A DNA stretch of 64,000 nucleotides, taken from positions 13,969,501-14,033,500 of the forward strand of contig NC_046680.1 of the NCBI RefSeq assembly GCF_009870125.1, read 5' to 3'. The stretch comes from Drosophila pseudoobscura (Eukaryota; Arthropoda; Insecta; Diptera; Drosophilidae). The translations under genes were made by a program, and so were the position numbers. This document shows positions 27,512-43,300 of this stretch, in pieces (the first letter of the stretch is position 1; each line of letters opens with the position of its first letter). The notes beneath the pieces are model-generated. The model was not told the DNA's origin. It was given only the letters and a program-made list of their open reading frames with translations, and searched no databases.

Positions 27512-30500
27512 AAAATATGAACATCTACACGCATCCTTTAGGGTTAAATTAAGGTAAAACGAGGGGATGTTTTCGTTTTGTAGGTTTTTTCTGTAAGACA
27601 AGATACAAACAAGACACCTGCTTGCTTCCGCGAAGGTATCCCCACCCCTGCTACTTGTAAGCGCCAATCGACTTCAGTCACCTCGTCCATGAATGTCATA
27701 ATTCAAATGTGGGATAACGATAGCAAAGCAGTGGTCCAAGACGCAGGATGTCGCTTGAGTGTGAAAAGAACATAAATTACCTCAGTAGTTTCGTGAGAAC
27801 TGTACTTGGACTAGGCCTCATTCCATACCAACATTTCCTCAAAGGGAAACAATATAGAAGCTAGGACTTCCATGAGGAATACAGGATCAAGTCTGACGGA
27901 AACCAAAGCAAGGCATACCACTCAATTTTCAAAGTCAATTCCTTCACGCGATAAAGCTGTCAATGGCTAGGAAGTCACTTTTGTGAAGGGGTTAAAGTAA
28001 CCCTTACTCATTCTGTCGGCATTCGCGCAACATTTAATGGGTTATTAAATAGCACCCTTGTGCCGTTGAGTTATGGAGACAAAAGAAGGGGGAAATGAAA
28101 AAGGGTTCTGAAAGGGTTGCTTATTTGATTGTTTGTTGTGTTTGCCGCTGATGGCACCGCTAATTGCTGGCTAATTTGCTGGAGATGTCCATGAATGGTT
28201 TTGTGAAAGTGTTTGCCCATTTGGAGGGGGTCTCGTGTTGTTCGAGGTGTTGAACATATTGTTAGCTCTGAGTATATACATTTCATGCCAGTACCAGTTT
28301 TGGTGAGTTAAGTTCTATCGTATTGGTTTGGAAATTCTGGAGTAACGACATCCCATCCCACACCTGCCACCATAAGGCGTTTGCTATGATAATACGATTC
28401 ACTCATGTGAACTCATGTGAAAACTTCCATTTGCTTGTCGCCGCATTATAATTAAAAAAAAAAAGAGAAGCGATGACGGCGGAACAAGTCAACGTTTACT
28501 ATGCAAATGACAGGACAATGAACACTTGCTGCCCATCTTCGTCATCATAATACATAATGGTCAGCGGCTAATTAAAAGCATAGCCAAGCGAATACCGCTG
28601 AATAAACAAAACGCAAGGCACGATAATGGCCAGCAAAAAATGTGAAAAGAAAACGAGAGGACCAACTGCAGATAAAGTCGGGCCACATCATTGTCTAACC
28701 AAAAAAAAGGATGACAATTTAACAGAAAAGAATCAGAGAAAATCTCCCATTAACAAATAACGCACCAAACTTTACTCTGCACTTGGAATATTTAAAGGCA
28801 AAAATAATCTAGAATTAAAAAAGTATGAATGAATGAAATCCATCATCATGGAATCCTTAAATAGGTTGGCTCAGTCTAAAATCCGTGTTAATCCATATGA
28901 CTGATTTTTGAAAGCCAAATTACCAGTGTTGAAGAGCAGCACGGACATCCTTGCGCCGCAGGTTTAAAGATACTGCTCCAAATGGACAGTCCGCATTCTA
29001 AACTAGCCAGTGCATACACAAAAACGGCATGAAAGTCCACTTTTTCGCCTTGTCATTATTCATCAGTCGGTGGTCGGTGAGGTAGTGAAAAAAATCTTCT
29101 ACGAAGAATGTACCCCCCAGGCCCACCTTCTGTTAGTGCTATTTTTCTTCTAGGCTCCCCCTCCGTAGAAGCGCTCCTTTGGCTGTTTCTTTTTTACTTT
29201 ACCCTAACAGCACATTAACCCACCGAAAAATAGCCATTAGAAATGTAAGCAGCGGGAAAAAAATTCAAATTGGCCACGATTTTTTCAGTAGCAAAGGCCT
29301 TTCGTGTCTTGGGTCTATGTGGGTCCATTGTTTCATTTTACTTTTTGCTCATTTTTCACTTAAAATGAGCCGCCGGGCATTCTGAGCATGTACCCCAACT
29401 ATAGGACAGCTATGCCTGGCGTCAACGCCTGGTTTTCAATTTACGCAACTGCGCCCGGCACATCCTTTTAGCGTGTCCTTCGAGTTGAGAGCAGCTTAGA
29501 CAGACTCCAAGTTTGAAATCTTTGTTTGCTTAACCATTCTTTTTTCGACGTTAGCTGAATTTTCCATTAAAATTCCGTCACTTTTTTTGTATCTACAACA
29601 AGACAACGAGCAGCAGGACGAAAATTTAGAAAAATAACGCAGGAATTTAAATAATAAAGCAAACGCGCACAAATGAATCTAATTTTTTACGAATGAAAGG
29701 AGGAGGGAGCGAGGAGAGAAACAAGGGTCTAGTAACGGCCAAACGGCCAAACGGCCAAGTGAAGCGCCTCAATTGTGGGGTTTGGTTAGCAAGTGGGTTC
29801 CGAAGAATGGGGAAGGCCTGCGATGTGTTGGGAATGAACACTGTGGGCGACTGGGGTGCTGGGCGGCTGTTGGAAATGAAAAAGTGTTTTGCTTTCTGCT
29901 GCTTATTTTTGTTAATTTTCTCTGCACTTGTGAATTAATTCTCATTCGTCTCGCTTTATACTCTTCGGACCACTTTGTTGTCGGCAGCCACGCTTCGAGA
30001 ATAATGTCTACATATATAGTATGCTATCTGACCATAACATAATGGAAAAACCCTTGAATTTACAGAGGCTGTAGCAGAGGCTATAATGTCCAAATATAAC
30101 GCTATGCTAGCGATGAAAATAAAACACAATAAAACGTGTTCAATTTACCTCTATCTTATCATTCACATACTTACTTCGAAACAACTAACCATTCATAATT
30201 GTTTTTAATAAATAGAGTTTTCTGCATATATTATCACGATTCCATTTAATCGATTCCTATAGAAATGCGGAACATTTTGGGAAAATAATAATTGAAAAAA
30301 AACCATCCCTTTTAAATTTTGTACAAGATAAAACTCACTCTGTAAACCACCTTTCGTTCAAAACTCCAGTGTTAGGGTGTTCTGAAAATCAAGTGTGACA
30401 CATAAGGGCACGCTCCGCACGCGCTCCTACATCTGCCTCCCGTTGCTCTCTAGATATTTCTCTTACCCCGTTCAAACAATAACATCAAATGAAATTGCTA

Positions 30501-33500
30501 AAAAATTAAAAAAAAGCCGGGAAAAACGGGGACAAAAAAAGTATTTCATGTCACGCATGGCAAAGTAGTGCCAATCAGAGCTGAGCCGTTCAAACCGCGC
30601 CCCTTCATTAAACCGTCGGACATCATTGACGTCCTGCACAACCACCGAAAGGGCGAGTTTGTGAAAATCAACTTGAAAATGGGTGAAAAAAATTGCAAAT
30701 TGATACAAAAAACAAAAAACCGAGGTAACGACAGGCTCACAAAGGGAGTTGGGATTTTGTTGGGTTGGCAACGAGACAGATGACGGGGGAGCCTGATTAT
30801 AGGGTTGCATCTTGGCACGTGCGAAGCGAAAGGATTTGTGAAAAAAAACCATTGAAAATAAACCTTATATTGCATGGATTTTTCCGTTACTTTTTGATCA
30901 CAAGGGGGTGGAAGAAGGCTCATGGAATTTAGTACCACCGGCCAACAGCAACCCTTGACCATTCAGCATTCAGCAGAAAAACTTAAAAACAATATACTTA
31001 TTACAAAAAGAACTGTACTAATCATAGTTTTAGCTTAGGTTGTGTTCCAAAAACAACTTATTGGATCTTACAACGACGTTTCTGTGTACCTATGTATACC
31101 CTTTTCGTTCAGGTTTTCCGAACCCTGGTCTATGGTCAAAGGCATGGAGGCAAGGTCCGTTGTCTGTGTCTGTTGGTCAGTATTTTCCCTTCTGCCTTTT
31201 CGCATGACCAGCACATCCTCTGATCAACCCCTAAATGGCAAGAAGGGACCAACAGCTGGTCAAGCGGACGTCATCCAGTGGCCCACAAATGGCGCCAAAA
31301 AATGAACAGCATTGAGAGCGATGAATCCTTTTTGTTCCGAAAATGGAATGCTTCGGGTATCTGCATTTACATGCTTTACATTGCATAACCAAATTGTCAA
31401 AACAGTTTTAAGTAGAGTGAAAAAGCTTCAGTTAAATTTTACTCCACTCAAAATTCGCAGAAACTTTGAAACCCTCCGTTTAGGATCTAGGAAGCGGCAG
31501 CTGTGCCGTAATGTTTCGACTAGATAACCTTTGCCCTCACGTACACACGCACGCACGCATGTATGTGTGTATGTATGCACATAAAGAGAGAGAGACCAAC
31601 TGGCTGACTGAGTGACTGTGTTGTACTCGACACAAAGGATAATACACAAAGGACCTAGCTGACGCAACAATGGCAACAATTTTTAAAAATGTTTTTGTAC
31701 TGCATCGAATGTTCGACTACTTTTTGTGTAGAAACTATAGAAAACCGAGGAATGGGACACGTCAGGGCAGCACACCCCATACTAAATAGCAAACAAACCC
31801 AAACCAAATCTCAATTATGATTATTTTTCCGATTCCCTCTTAAACTCTAGTTGAGATGACTCTTCGTGTCACTGAACTTAACGGAACGGCGAAAGTAAAC
31901 TCTCCAAACTATTGTTTCGGCAAGCTCAGTTCCACTTCTTCAATCAACTCTGGCGACACCTTAAAGAGGATGCCCCCTGATACTGCGTAGCCACGCCCTC
32001 TTATCAACGAAGACCATCTTTTGACACGTGGATGCAGTCATCAAAAACCTAGCAGGAAGTCACCGAACTCCAAAAAATCAATTCCTGTACAATTTCCGAG
32101 GGGGGAGACTTAATTTTTTAATCGTGCCAACTGCGTCGGCGATCAAATGACAGATCAAACTAAAAATTGACACTGAAAATGGAGAAAACCTAAAGATAAA
32201 CACAGCCAAGGGAGTTGATCGGGAGGCCTGTTGGGGAATAGGGGAATAGGGGAGCCGCTTGCCTTCAAAAACACTCGACTGTCAAACGAAGTGTGCAGCA
32301 CATTAATCCTCAGTGGCAGCAGCAGCATCCCAGCAACCCAGCATCCCAGCAGCCTTCTCCACCCCCTTCAAGCAGACAGCAATTAAAAACCACAAGGCAC
32401 GCGTTCCCCACAAGTTTCTCCTCTTCCGTCTCCTTGGCATGTTGACAATTTGGATATGTAAATGTGCGACTAATGAACACTTTAAAAATGTCGCCGCCCC
32501 AGAAGATTGGAATGCGCCAGTCACAGTCGCAGTCACAGACGCAGTCGAAGACGCAGTCCCAGTCGCATGGCATGGCAGCTGTTTCTAAAAAACCATGGGG
32601 AAACAAAAACGGAATACCAAATCGGGGAAGACAAAGTGCATTGCCGCAGGAAGGAACGTTTGCCAGGTATGTCAGCGGCGAATGAAGGATCAGGATCTTC
32701 GTCGCGTGCTACCCTCATGCGAGCTGAGGGCTCGGCTCACTTTTTATGCTCCTAAAAAGACGCAGCTTCCTTCCCCCATGCTCCTTGATCTCGTGCCTGG
32801 CGAACGTTTCTCCCATCGTCAGTCATCCGCCCTATCATTTTGAATTTCTGTCTCATCTCATCTGCAGTTGCCTACCTATTTTTTGTATTTTGTATTTTTA
32901 TAGGTAAATCTTAATGCGCTTGTGCCGCTCCGTCGATCCGTCTTGCTTGTTTGTTGTTCATATTGTGTGTGTGTTCTGTGTGCGTCTTTTTAATAGGATT
33001 TTTAATAGACCTCAACCTTTGGCTCGAGAGCAGCATCTTTTTATCGAGTGTGGCCCCTCACATCACATCACATCTCATCTCATCCCATCCAATCGCTCGC
33101 TTCTGTCGCGTGCTTTCGGTGCCCCTTGGAGATTGTGTCTTTTTCGGTTTTTTTATTCTTTTGATATTTTTAGCTTTCTTTTCTCCGTTTTTATGATGTA
33201 TGTATGTATGAAATGTGGATTTAGGATTGAAACCGCCAGACTGTTTGGGTGATCATTAATGAGCTGATAAAGTAATAACTTGTTTATCCAGTGTTTTAAA
33301 TTATTTAAATTACGCTATAAACTAAATCTACTATCTAGTCATGCATTTGTTTGGGTAACAGTAGTTAGCATCCCCTGGGAACTCGGCAAACCCTCAACTA
33401 AACAATAGTGTAGTCAAATGACAGTTAGCGATCTTATATGTATGTGTACATACGAGTATGTGTCGGAGATGAAAATCCCAAATCCATACTTATGTGATGC

Positions 33501-36500
33501 AAAATGTCAAGCGAGGGTTGGGAATGGAAAATGAATATTAAAGACCCCGGAGTCAAAACAATTGTTGTGTAAGAAATGCGTTGAATCACGAAATCGTGGA
33601 AAACGCTAGGACCCGGCCGGCAAGCTCCCAATGACGTTGAGATTTTAAGAGTTCGAAGCGAGGCTGTGAGAATTGTTGTTTCAAGAGGAAAACAATAATG
33701 GCTAACAGCTATGGAGTTGAGTCGCAGAATCGAGAAATATTCAGTTTTGTATATGCTCGCATGTGTGTAGATGTGAACGTGCATCCGTGCATCTACATAC
33801 GCAGGGTGTTGAGTTATCAACCCTTACGCCAACCGAGCCGAATATGCATAATGCCCACCCGTTTGGACAACGAGCAGACGCCGCATATGCATAGTGCCCA
33901 CCCCTTTGCCCAATGGCAACGGCACCCACCCCGTTTAAGTTTCAGCCCTCATGTTGTGGGGTTAAATAAAAATGGCGCACACTGTGGCACGAGTAGATGA
34001 AAAATTCTACTCACATATGTATGTACATATGCGTGTGTGTATGCTGCAGCCAGCCACCCACATGAAGCCAGGATCAAGGATGTGGCGTATCAATTTACGC
34101 AACATATGCAGCTACGATTATAGGTGGAATGAGAAAAAGAATAAAAAAATGCCAGGGCGGGATGGAAGAAAAGTGAAAGGTGAAAGGCACACACGGTCCT
34201 TGGCACGCTCCCGATCCCGAACCTTATATTCAACACGTCGCGTGGCAGATCCATCCTCCTCCCAGAATCATCTTTTGCATGGTCACAGATAAAAAATTGT
34301 TTTAAAAAGCAACACAACATTTTTCAACATATAAGGGAAATATAAAAAAAAGGGAAAAATGTGAAAATTGTCCAAAAAGCAGGCAAAATATTCATATATA
34401 TATGTATGTATGTGAGCTGCATCCCTTGTCAACAATGGCACGAAAATCCCGTTGCTGACCTCACGATGACCCCAAACGGAGGTCTATGGTCCTCTTTCCG
34501 TTTCTGTTGATGATTTTGTGTTCCCTTCGGCTTCATTCAGGCCGCAAACAAAAGGCCGGCCCGGCATTTCTGTGACTGATTGCATGCAACGGCAGCATAT
34601 CCATGCATATCCTTTTTTGGATGTGTGCGAGGATGAGGACGAGGATGAGGAGACTGGCGCTTCGACCAAACAATGCTTTCGCAGGCCAACGCTTTGTGCC
34701 AGTAGTTTCGGCGCGCCATTTGCATGTTTTCCAATCTCACATTTTCCTCTTCCCATTTTCATGCCAAATAAATACAACATTCAAAGTAAAAAGAATCCCC
34801 TATTTCTAATGTTATGCTGCAAAAGAGAAACGAAAGAGGAAAGGGGCCGGGCCGGAAGGTTTGCAGCGTTATGCAAAAAGCGGACAGTACGGAACAACGA
34901 AATGAGTTTGAAAATTCATATAGGGAATATTTAAAATTCAAACTGATATTGCGTGAAAAAATGTCAGAAGATAGGGTCTTCCTCCTATATATTCATATGT
35001 TGTTACCTCAAAATACCCTTTTAACAATTCAAAATCATAATTATAATCCCATCTATGTGTTCATCTATAGTTCTGCTCACTGTCCTGATACCTAGAACCT
35101 TACCCCATGACGATGCGAATTCAACAGCCTAGGCTTATTGCGACATACAGGACATTTTGAAGATGCTGCCCAAGTATATTTATTTAAGAACATTTCTTTG
35201 CAATTAACTACGGTCAAAGGATTTGTTTGCTTAGTGAGAAGTGTCCGATAACCCGTCAATATGAGAGGCTTAAAAAACCGAGGTACTTTCTGGGTATATG
35301 TGTATATATATCATGTAGCCGGAGGATTAAGGGAACTCCGCCCTTAATTTGTGTCCACTTGTAATTAGTTTTAGTAAAGTCATGCAGGCGTTCTATATTT
35401 TTCTTAGCCTTTTTATACTGCTTGGAGTTGGTAAGCTAAAACCACAAAGACCAGAATGCTCGAGTCACAGTATATACACTCGGTTATCGTAGAACGAAAA
35501 ATGATTGATGCTGAGTAAAAATTGAGGTTTAAAATGCCAGTTACGTACGCAACTGCCTCGTTCATTTAAATAGTTGTTTTAAACAGATTCAGAATAGGTT
35601 TGATTTTGATATCGGTTCGATTCAATTACTCTTAAACACAACTCCCTTAAATACATCTTTAGTTGAATCAGCACAAAAAGAGAAAATTTGTTTTCCCCAA
35701 GTGATTACTCAATTTGAATGGCAGCGTCGAAAACAGAAGAAAAAGGAACCCCTCATCGCCAGCAATTCGAACAACATGCTAATGCATCTGCTCCCCAATG
35801 GCATACAAGGCAAATGTGTGAAAGTTTGGCCCAGAATGTGGTGTAGATTGGGAGAAGTGCGGGAGAAGTTTGCGGACGGACGTGTGTCCCGGATTTCACG
35901 TTAATATTTTTATTTACACCCTTATAGCTCGGATCGCAAATATACGTACTATCTGCTGCCTTTGCCTATCCCTGCAATCAACGGACACAATCGAAATTTG
36001 CCTACAAAAAAATGCCACACCTCTTGTGGGTTGGTCAGTGGGTGGGATGGATTATTGTGGGTTGGCAGTGGTGGAGTATGTGGTGGTTGGTCTTGGGTCA
36101 CATTCTTAGATAAACACATTTTGGCTAAACTTCTGCGCCGAGTCTTTGCCATATAAGTCAATTACATAGATCATTTATTACATCGCTAGGGAGACCCTCT
36201 TTTTTGTCTTCGCCTGTTGACGGCGACGCGTGTTTCTAATGTGATTTTTTATTTGGCGAGATGCCGAGCTGGGCAAACCGAAATAACCTTGGTATCACTT
36301 GATTGTGTCTCTTACTTAATTTTTTAGCATTTGGCTTGCGTTATCGAAAAGTTTTATCGATGACCGGACCTATGAGTTCTTTTGTGTGGGCAATAGCTTT
36401 TGCCCAATTTTCTGGACTCTTAGCTTTTGGGGGCGTGAAAAGAAAAGTGGGAAAATATTGAGAGATTGGCTGTAAAATAATGGCAAATACTGTAGCTTCT

Positions 36501-39500
36501 TTTAAATATCTAAGAATGTAATTTGTTGCAGTTTCCCTTCTAAACTGAACCCCATTATTACACAGAACATTAACAGAGTTTTTCTACAGACCCAATCAAA
36601 ATCCCCAGTGGAGAAAAAACCTTTCAAACACAGCGCCGAAGACGAATTTATTTGTGTTTTTTGTTCTTTTTTTTGTTTTTCCACTTCATAGAAAAACAGG
36701 CGGCTACCAAGTTTCTCAATTTTCTCCGTTTACTTCTGGGACCACACCAATATGCTAAAAAAACGAATGGCTGTCCTTTTTCTAGGCTTACCGAGCGGCA
36801 AGACAAGTAAATATCTGTCACTATAAGATACAGAAACTCTCATTTCCCATTCTTGACTTTTTGCTCTCCTCGTGTGTGATGTTCCCGTGAGATAGTTTGA
36901 TTAATGGCCTTAAAGTACTAGATATATTTGGGATTTGGGCTTTTTTTTTGGTGAGTAATGTGGGCAAGAAAAGCAGGAAGCCGTTAACGCATATGAGGCT
37001 TGTGGGCTGGACACTATTAGGCTTCGACACTACATAAACAAAGGGAACTTTTTACCTACACAAAAAGTTGCCTGTTTATAACGCGAAATCATCGAGCTAC
37101 CATTTCCGCTTGATTTATGGCATGTTCATATGATTTCGGGCTCCCAAATTGTATTGGTTCCGTTCAAATTTACAGCACGAGAGGGAGAAAGAGGAGAAAG
37201 TTCCCTGGTGCTGACAGTTTGCGTTTGTCACGCGAAGGCATTTAACGGATCGTCGCTGTCGCTGTCGCTACCGTTCCGTTCCTGGTGTTTTATTAATCAA
37301 AATTTCCCATTCGTCAGGCGACGTGCTTGATGCGGTATTTATTTAAATTGCTTTCCCCCGCCAGCAACCGGCCACGACCACTCTGATTTGAAAAGCCAAA
37401 AGGATGGATGGATGGCTAATGGCTTCAAGTGTTTGACCAACTTTCTTTCGTAATAGATGAGTTATTGTGGGAAAAGAGTTCCTCCTCAATCGAAAATCCT
37501 TACCTTCTACTGAATGGCGACTTACCAAAAAGCACACCTCACACCTAACCCTTTTTTATGTACCATAAAGCAATTCAACCCTTATACGTTCAGAAGATAA
37601 TGATCGCATGTCCACAAGCAATAGAAATATGTTTACCAAGCCGTTAGCCTCTTTTTTATAACCTTTTTTATATTTTTTTCTAATTTAACCCCAAACAATG
37701 GGCAAAATAGTATACCTATGGAGACTTAATGCACAGAAACCCACAAAAAATGGCTAAGCCGGCAAACAAACAAATAATAGGTAGGTCTCCTATTAAATTC
37801 GAATTAGAAACACGAACAGTTGGCGCTCTCCCCCGACCCTCAAGGGATATGTTTGGAGTGACCACTTGAACTGGTCACCCCTTTGAAAGCGTGCGAGAAC
37901 CACCATATGACGTCAGATATGCCCTTTCTCTAGAATCAATTAAGGTGAACACATTTTTGTAATCGCAAAAGGATACATCAGAATCCCAAGAAGGCCCAAT
38001 GCCTCTGAAAACGTCAGAGGGCCGCCAAAATATAGCCATATTTTTGCCTATTTTGTTCTGAAAAAAACCAAATACCCGCCTTATGAATCTTCAGTTCCCT
38101 TATCATTTCAAAGCATTCATTCCGCACCAGTCATACTCCTACTGGTAATGCTTTCGGGCTGGTAAATGTAAAGGATGTTTTACGATATAATTTTTGAAGC
38201 GAACAACATAGTAATATCGATTAGAAAGTCTTCTCTGATCAATAAATAGGGAAATATACTAAATTCCGCGTCACGTTCCATTTCGATTCCGTGTTTTCCA
38301 TTGCATTCCTGACATCTTTGTCTACAAATGGAAGAAAAAGAAGCATACTTATCTCTTACCCAAATCATAGCAAATGTTACCACAATCGATGTGGGCGACA
38401 CTTGACTATTCTTAAGCGTCTTCGTATTTTTCCTGTGTGTGTCAAAAGTAAAGACAACTGGCAGAGAGCGAAAGAGGGTTTCTTGTATAATCATTATTTG
38501 TTTTGTGTGTGGCCAGAGCCCGATCTACAGTAGCTGAAAGGAAGCGCACGCCAATATGCATAATCCCTTATGTACACCTTGAGTTTGGGACAATGCTGTA
38601 GAATTTGATTAGGGATGCAGGACTGTAAGGACTGTAAGGATATACATACAGACATCGATTGCATCCAAATTGCAAAGGAATTTTGTAGTAGTAGAAAGGA
38701 GATCTTTTAGACACGACGACAGCTGGGCTGACTGTGTGGAGTATGCAGAACAGAATGCAGGATTAATTGTAGATGGTTGCAGGCCGGAGGATTTATTTAT
38801 TTTCCTATGTGACGTTTAATCCACAGTGAAAGTATCAACCAATTCTCTTGCGTAAATACAATTTTTTAAATAAATATGTGCCTATGTAGGTCGAAGGCTT
38901 AGATATTTAAATAAACAATTGAAGCTTGCAGAGTTTCGCTCCTCGTTCCCCGATTATACATGCTCTCTCATGTTAAAGAAAACATGTAACTCTACCATTA
39001 TTTATTGGGCTGTGAATCCCATTTCTGTAGCCATTGTCTACGCGTTAATGTACCAATAACCTTATAAAATCGAGTCAAAATCCTTTCCCTTTTTAATGGT
39101 CCTTCAATCCTTAAATGCCGTGTGTCTGAGTCTCCTTATCAAGATTTATAGTTGTTCGCTTTTCAATGCCGCGTCTCTATTCTTTACGATCAGTTCTCTA
39201 TTCTTTGAGCTGCTTATCCTTTTTCCTTTCTTGTAGGTGTTTTGATTTATTGGCATTTTCCTGGATGTTGTTCGCAATCTGATAAGTTGTTGAACACAAA
39301 GGAAAAGACAGGGGACTCATGGATTTTCTTAACCGAGCAGGTTGGTAGTTTCTATGCTTTCTATGCTATGAGTCAGATGGCATTCTTTTTGATAGAGTTA
39401 GATATCGTGAAATGTATTTTAAAACACTTATCGAGAAGACGAGTTGTTATAATTTGCTACAACTACACTATGCGCAAAGTAGAGCTATTTTTATTTCGCA

Positions 39501-39915
39501 ACAGTTCTATCGAAATTGATTTGTAAAGAAAACATAGGCATAGGGCAGCTAACACCACACGCCTCGGGAGGGTGGACTACTTAGAATACAAAGGAAATCC
39601 AGCCAGATCACCTTACATTTGGAGACAATGTTGAAAAACCTTTGAGAAACTGCACAGCTAGGAGACAGCTTACCTAATTTATAGTCTTAAGGCTTTGCAC
39701 CGTAGATATTTGCAATGAAAACAAGAAATGCAATTGTTGCGGCATATTCTTTTTGAAATCTTAAACTGGACTATGGGCACTCTGTTCCGGGAAGGACACC
39801 AAAACCAAGGGTTAGGAGGATTATCCGAAGTTTTGCTAACAAATGAAATTGGTACGGATTTCGCACGGGGCCCACGGAATATGCCGTAACCTGAACTACG
39901 TCCAAAATGTACGTA

Positions 39916-39935
39916 ACATACATACGTATGTATGT
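39916..39935. repeat. perfect 20-bp palindrome of ACAT/ACGT units
   Basis: Inverted CATAC/GTATG repeats centred on ACGT. Probably simple-sequence expansion. Confidence 0.7.
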
Positions 39936-40320
39936 ATATCAGTTCAAGTTAATACTGCTAGTGAGCAGACTCATTTCTTCATTGCCGTAAAAGTAAATTC
40001 AGTTAAGTGACCATTATGCGACTTTGGTCTCAAGCCAGCCCATTCTATTTCTATATGAAAAGCACCTAAGACGTGTTAAACCCCAACAATAATAAAACCC
40101 CGGCCAATAATTTTGAGTGTTCTTAGAGGACCGAGGAAATGGGAGGGAGGCCGGTGCCCGTGCTCATGAAAATTTGTTAGGCAACTTAAGCTATGGCATA
40201 AAATTCAGAATCCTCTCATTCTTGGACTATTTTCTACTGTCAGTTCTTATAAAGGACACATGTCTATGTCCTGTCTCCTGTCAAGCAGCCAAGCTACCGC
40301 ATAAATTTTTTATTCAAACA

Positions 40321-40338
40321 GACACACACACACACACA
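40321..40338. repeat. (AC)n microsatellite
   Basis: Nine AC units, preceded by GACAC. Confidence 0.9.
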
Positions 40339-43300
40339 GCTGACTAGTTATTGTTTTTTATGAGCTGCGACAAAGGAACGCCTTTAGGAGGAGCATGTAC
40401 AAGAAACTCACACTTGGGCTCAGATGTAGAATAGCCAACGGAGACAGATAAGACAGAAATCAACACGAAGAATATGTGTCAGTATCATGAGCAGGTATAC
40501 TTTACGAGTTCCAGGAAAAACTGCAGTTTGGGGATTTCCTGTGGCGAGCAAGTGGTTCGAGCTCCGTGCCTTATACATACATCTATTTAAATTACTTGTG
40601 GAACACCGAGAGTGAGTGAGCTGATAGCTCAGAAGTATTGGAATAACTTGAAAAACAATTAATACGAACAATTGGATCACAAGAGAAAAGCAAACAGCGA
40701 TCCCTTCCCTTTCTTCACGCTCAGAAGAAGAACAGCTTTTGTTGGAAAGCAGAATTAGAAGTTGGTGGAACGTCGTATTGCGTGATCATCCCCATTTATC
40801 GTACAACAAAGAAACAACAAACGAATCAAACAGAACAGCAGGCGAAACAGGCAACAGAACCAACGGGCGGCCATCAAAAGCTTTATTTAGGGGTTGTTTT
40901 TTAACCCTTCGTTTCCAGCCCAACCAAAATGGCGGTGTGGCCAAATTTTGTGTGATTTTCTACGTTACTCCTGTAAATAAAGCAAGAACATTTTAAAACT
41001 ATACCTAGAAAACCCTAAGACTTTATATTTTCAGTCCCTTTAAGCTTAGATTCTCTTGAAAAGCCAGTTGTCCCGCCGATAATTGCTTTATTATCAAAGG
41101 AACCTGGCTGCCCAGGTAACCCAAAGCCCCTAAAAGAATGCCCAAGAGCTGCCCAGTCCCCCTCCCCCCAGCTTCTTAAAGCTAATAAACTCCAAGCAAC
41201 ATGAAAGCAAATACCACGCACTGGACTCATCCCCACACCCTGAAAATAATCGACAGCAGATAGTACCTAGCAAGCTTACAACAGCAACAACAAAAACTTA
41301 AATGAAGAAGAAAAATTGTAAAACGAAGGCGTACTTTTCCTTTCATTAAATGGAAAAACGAGCAGCTCTAACGCTCTTGCCCTAACGCGAAAGGACATTC
41401 ATTGAAAAACAAGTCGAATCCTTGTCCCATCACAACATCGGTTGCCGGTACCGCAGATGAAAGTTAACAAGGCATCAAGTAACAGGACGCTGCCTCCGAA
41501 GAAGTATAAAGGGTATCCTAGCGACGATTCTGCTGGAGGATAAGATGGAGGATGTGGAAAAGCGTTGAATGTCCAGTACACAAAAACAAGAAAATAAAGC
41601 TTAAAATTGTAGCTCTAAATAAAAGGTAGCGGATCAAATCCCAATTTGCTCTTTGGGGTATGAGATACATAGCGTACACGGCATATGTTGTATCCTGTCG
41701 CATGTCCTACGCCTAAGGCCAGAGTGTATGGCTGGCAATTTTGTTTTCTCGAAAAAAGGACATCCCACGCACTCAAAACTACCTACAGCTTGGGTCACAC
41801 ATCTGCTGTACTCTCGCACCGCTCCGTTTTCATTTTGCTCCCCTTTCGACAAATTGTTATGCCCCTCTCGAGCTGCAGCCCAAATTCATTAAAAAAATGT
41901 CAACGACTGTAAAAATAAAACTCTAATGTGCAGCGAAAGTCTCAGCCCGCGACTTGAAGAAAAACTCGAGTTAATTTATCATTTGACTTCCTGTCAGCTG
42001 CCCGTGGATGTTCATAGCACATGAATGTGGCTAAAGGTACAAACTATCTAGAGTATTTGCACTGCAGTCTAAAGTAGTTCTTTCTTAGGAAATGTACATA
42101 TTCTTCTTTAATCTTAGCTTGAGCACACACCACTGCGGTCTGCCGCCAAAGGGTGATTATTAGAAAGTCAAATTCTGAATTTGACATGCTTCACAATACG
42201 ATTGGTTATGCTACGTAAATTTGTAATTTAAAGTAGTACATTATGTATTGAAAGGATTCAAAAGGGAATACTGACCACGTGCAGCGAAAAGGCGTGTGGT
42301 GCAATCACGCTGTGAGGCGGAAAGCAGCTGCTTAAAATGCTGGTCAGTCTGATTCTGAGTGACCGTAAATTACACAACTGCCAGCAGAAAGAGCAATCCT
42401 TTGGCAACACTTTTATGACCCTCGATGCGAATTTTGGCAGTTTCTATGAAACTCGAAGACCCCTTCTGACAATCTATAATTGTCTTGCATTGTCCTATCG
42501 GTTTCCTTGTGCACAACCTTTTGTGACCACACATAATTTATTATATTTTTAGACCATGGAAACTCACAGTTTGCCTTTCCCACGCAGCCGACGACGCCAG
42601 ACACGCCAGACAAGACTCGCCATTCAACTTGATGACTGAAGTCTACTACTGTGTCCTTTTCTTTTTGCTATACAACTCCTTTCGACCCTATCACTTGTGT
42701 GCAGTCTCTTGACTGTGTTTTTTTTTATTTCAATGTTGCGTGGGTTCGACTTCCACGAACTCTTTGAGCGATAAACAGTTATACCCCCAAAGGACTTCCT
42801 CGGAAATATTTCTAAAACTCTTTTTTATAAGGGCTGGAGGAAATCTCTAGTGAAGAACAAAAATTAACCTTTGTGTTGTATGAGGATAGTATTTAAATGT
42901 TTATAATGCTCAAATGTTACCCAATTCAGACAATATATACGCATATTTTTAGTATTGGGTAAAATTTAGTAAAACGAGTAAATGTCAACCAAATAATGTG
43001 AGCCAACATAATCCCTTTACACACAAATTAAATTGAGAACACACACGCTGCATACTTCCGCTTTCTGGCGCTCGCATAACATATTAAGAAATTTGAAATA
43101 CTCAAGGGTGCGTTTGAGAGCCAATACAGTTTGAATTTACCGCCAAGCACAAGGTTGCTTGTGCGCTCTGCAGGGCTGCCAGATGCACAAAAAATAAATA
43201 TCATTGCCAGACTGGGAGATTTATATTACTCTTATATTATATTTCTTATACTTATATTATTACTGTTTTATGAGCAAAAGTGCCTTATGCGTCTGCCTAC

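Noticed and set aside
32464..32685. QSQSQTQSKTQSQS low-complexity frame
   Set aside because: Produced by CAGTCG/CAGTCA hexamer repeats, open in several frames at once; treated as simple sequence.
42730..42765. GGTTCGACTTCC resembling a tRNA B box
   Set aside because: No matching A box or cloverleaf stems upstream; no tRNA can be folded here.
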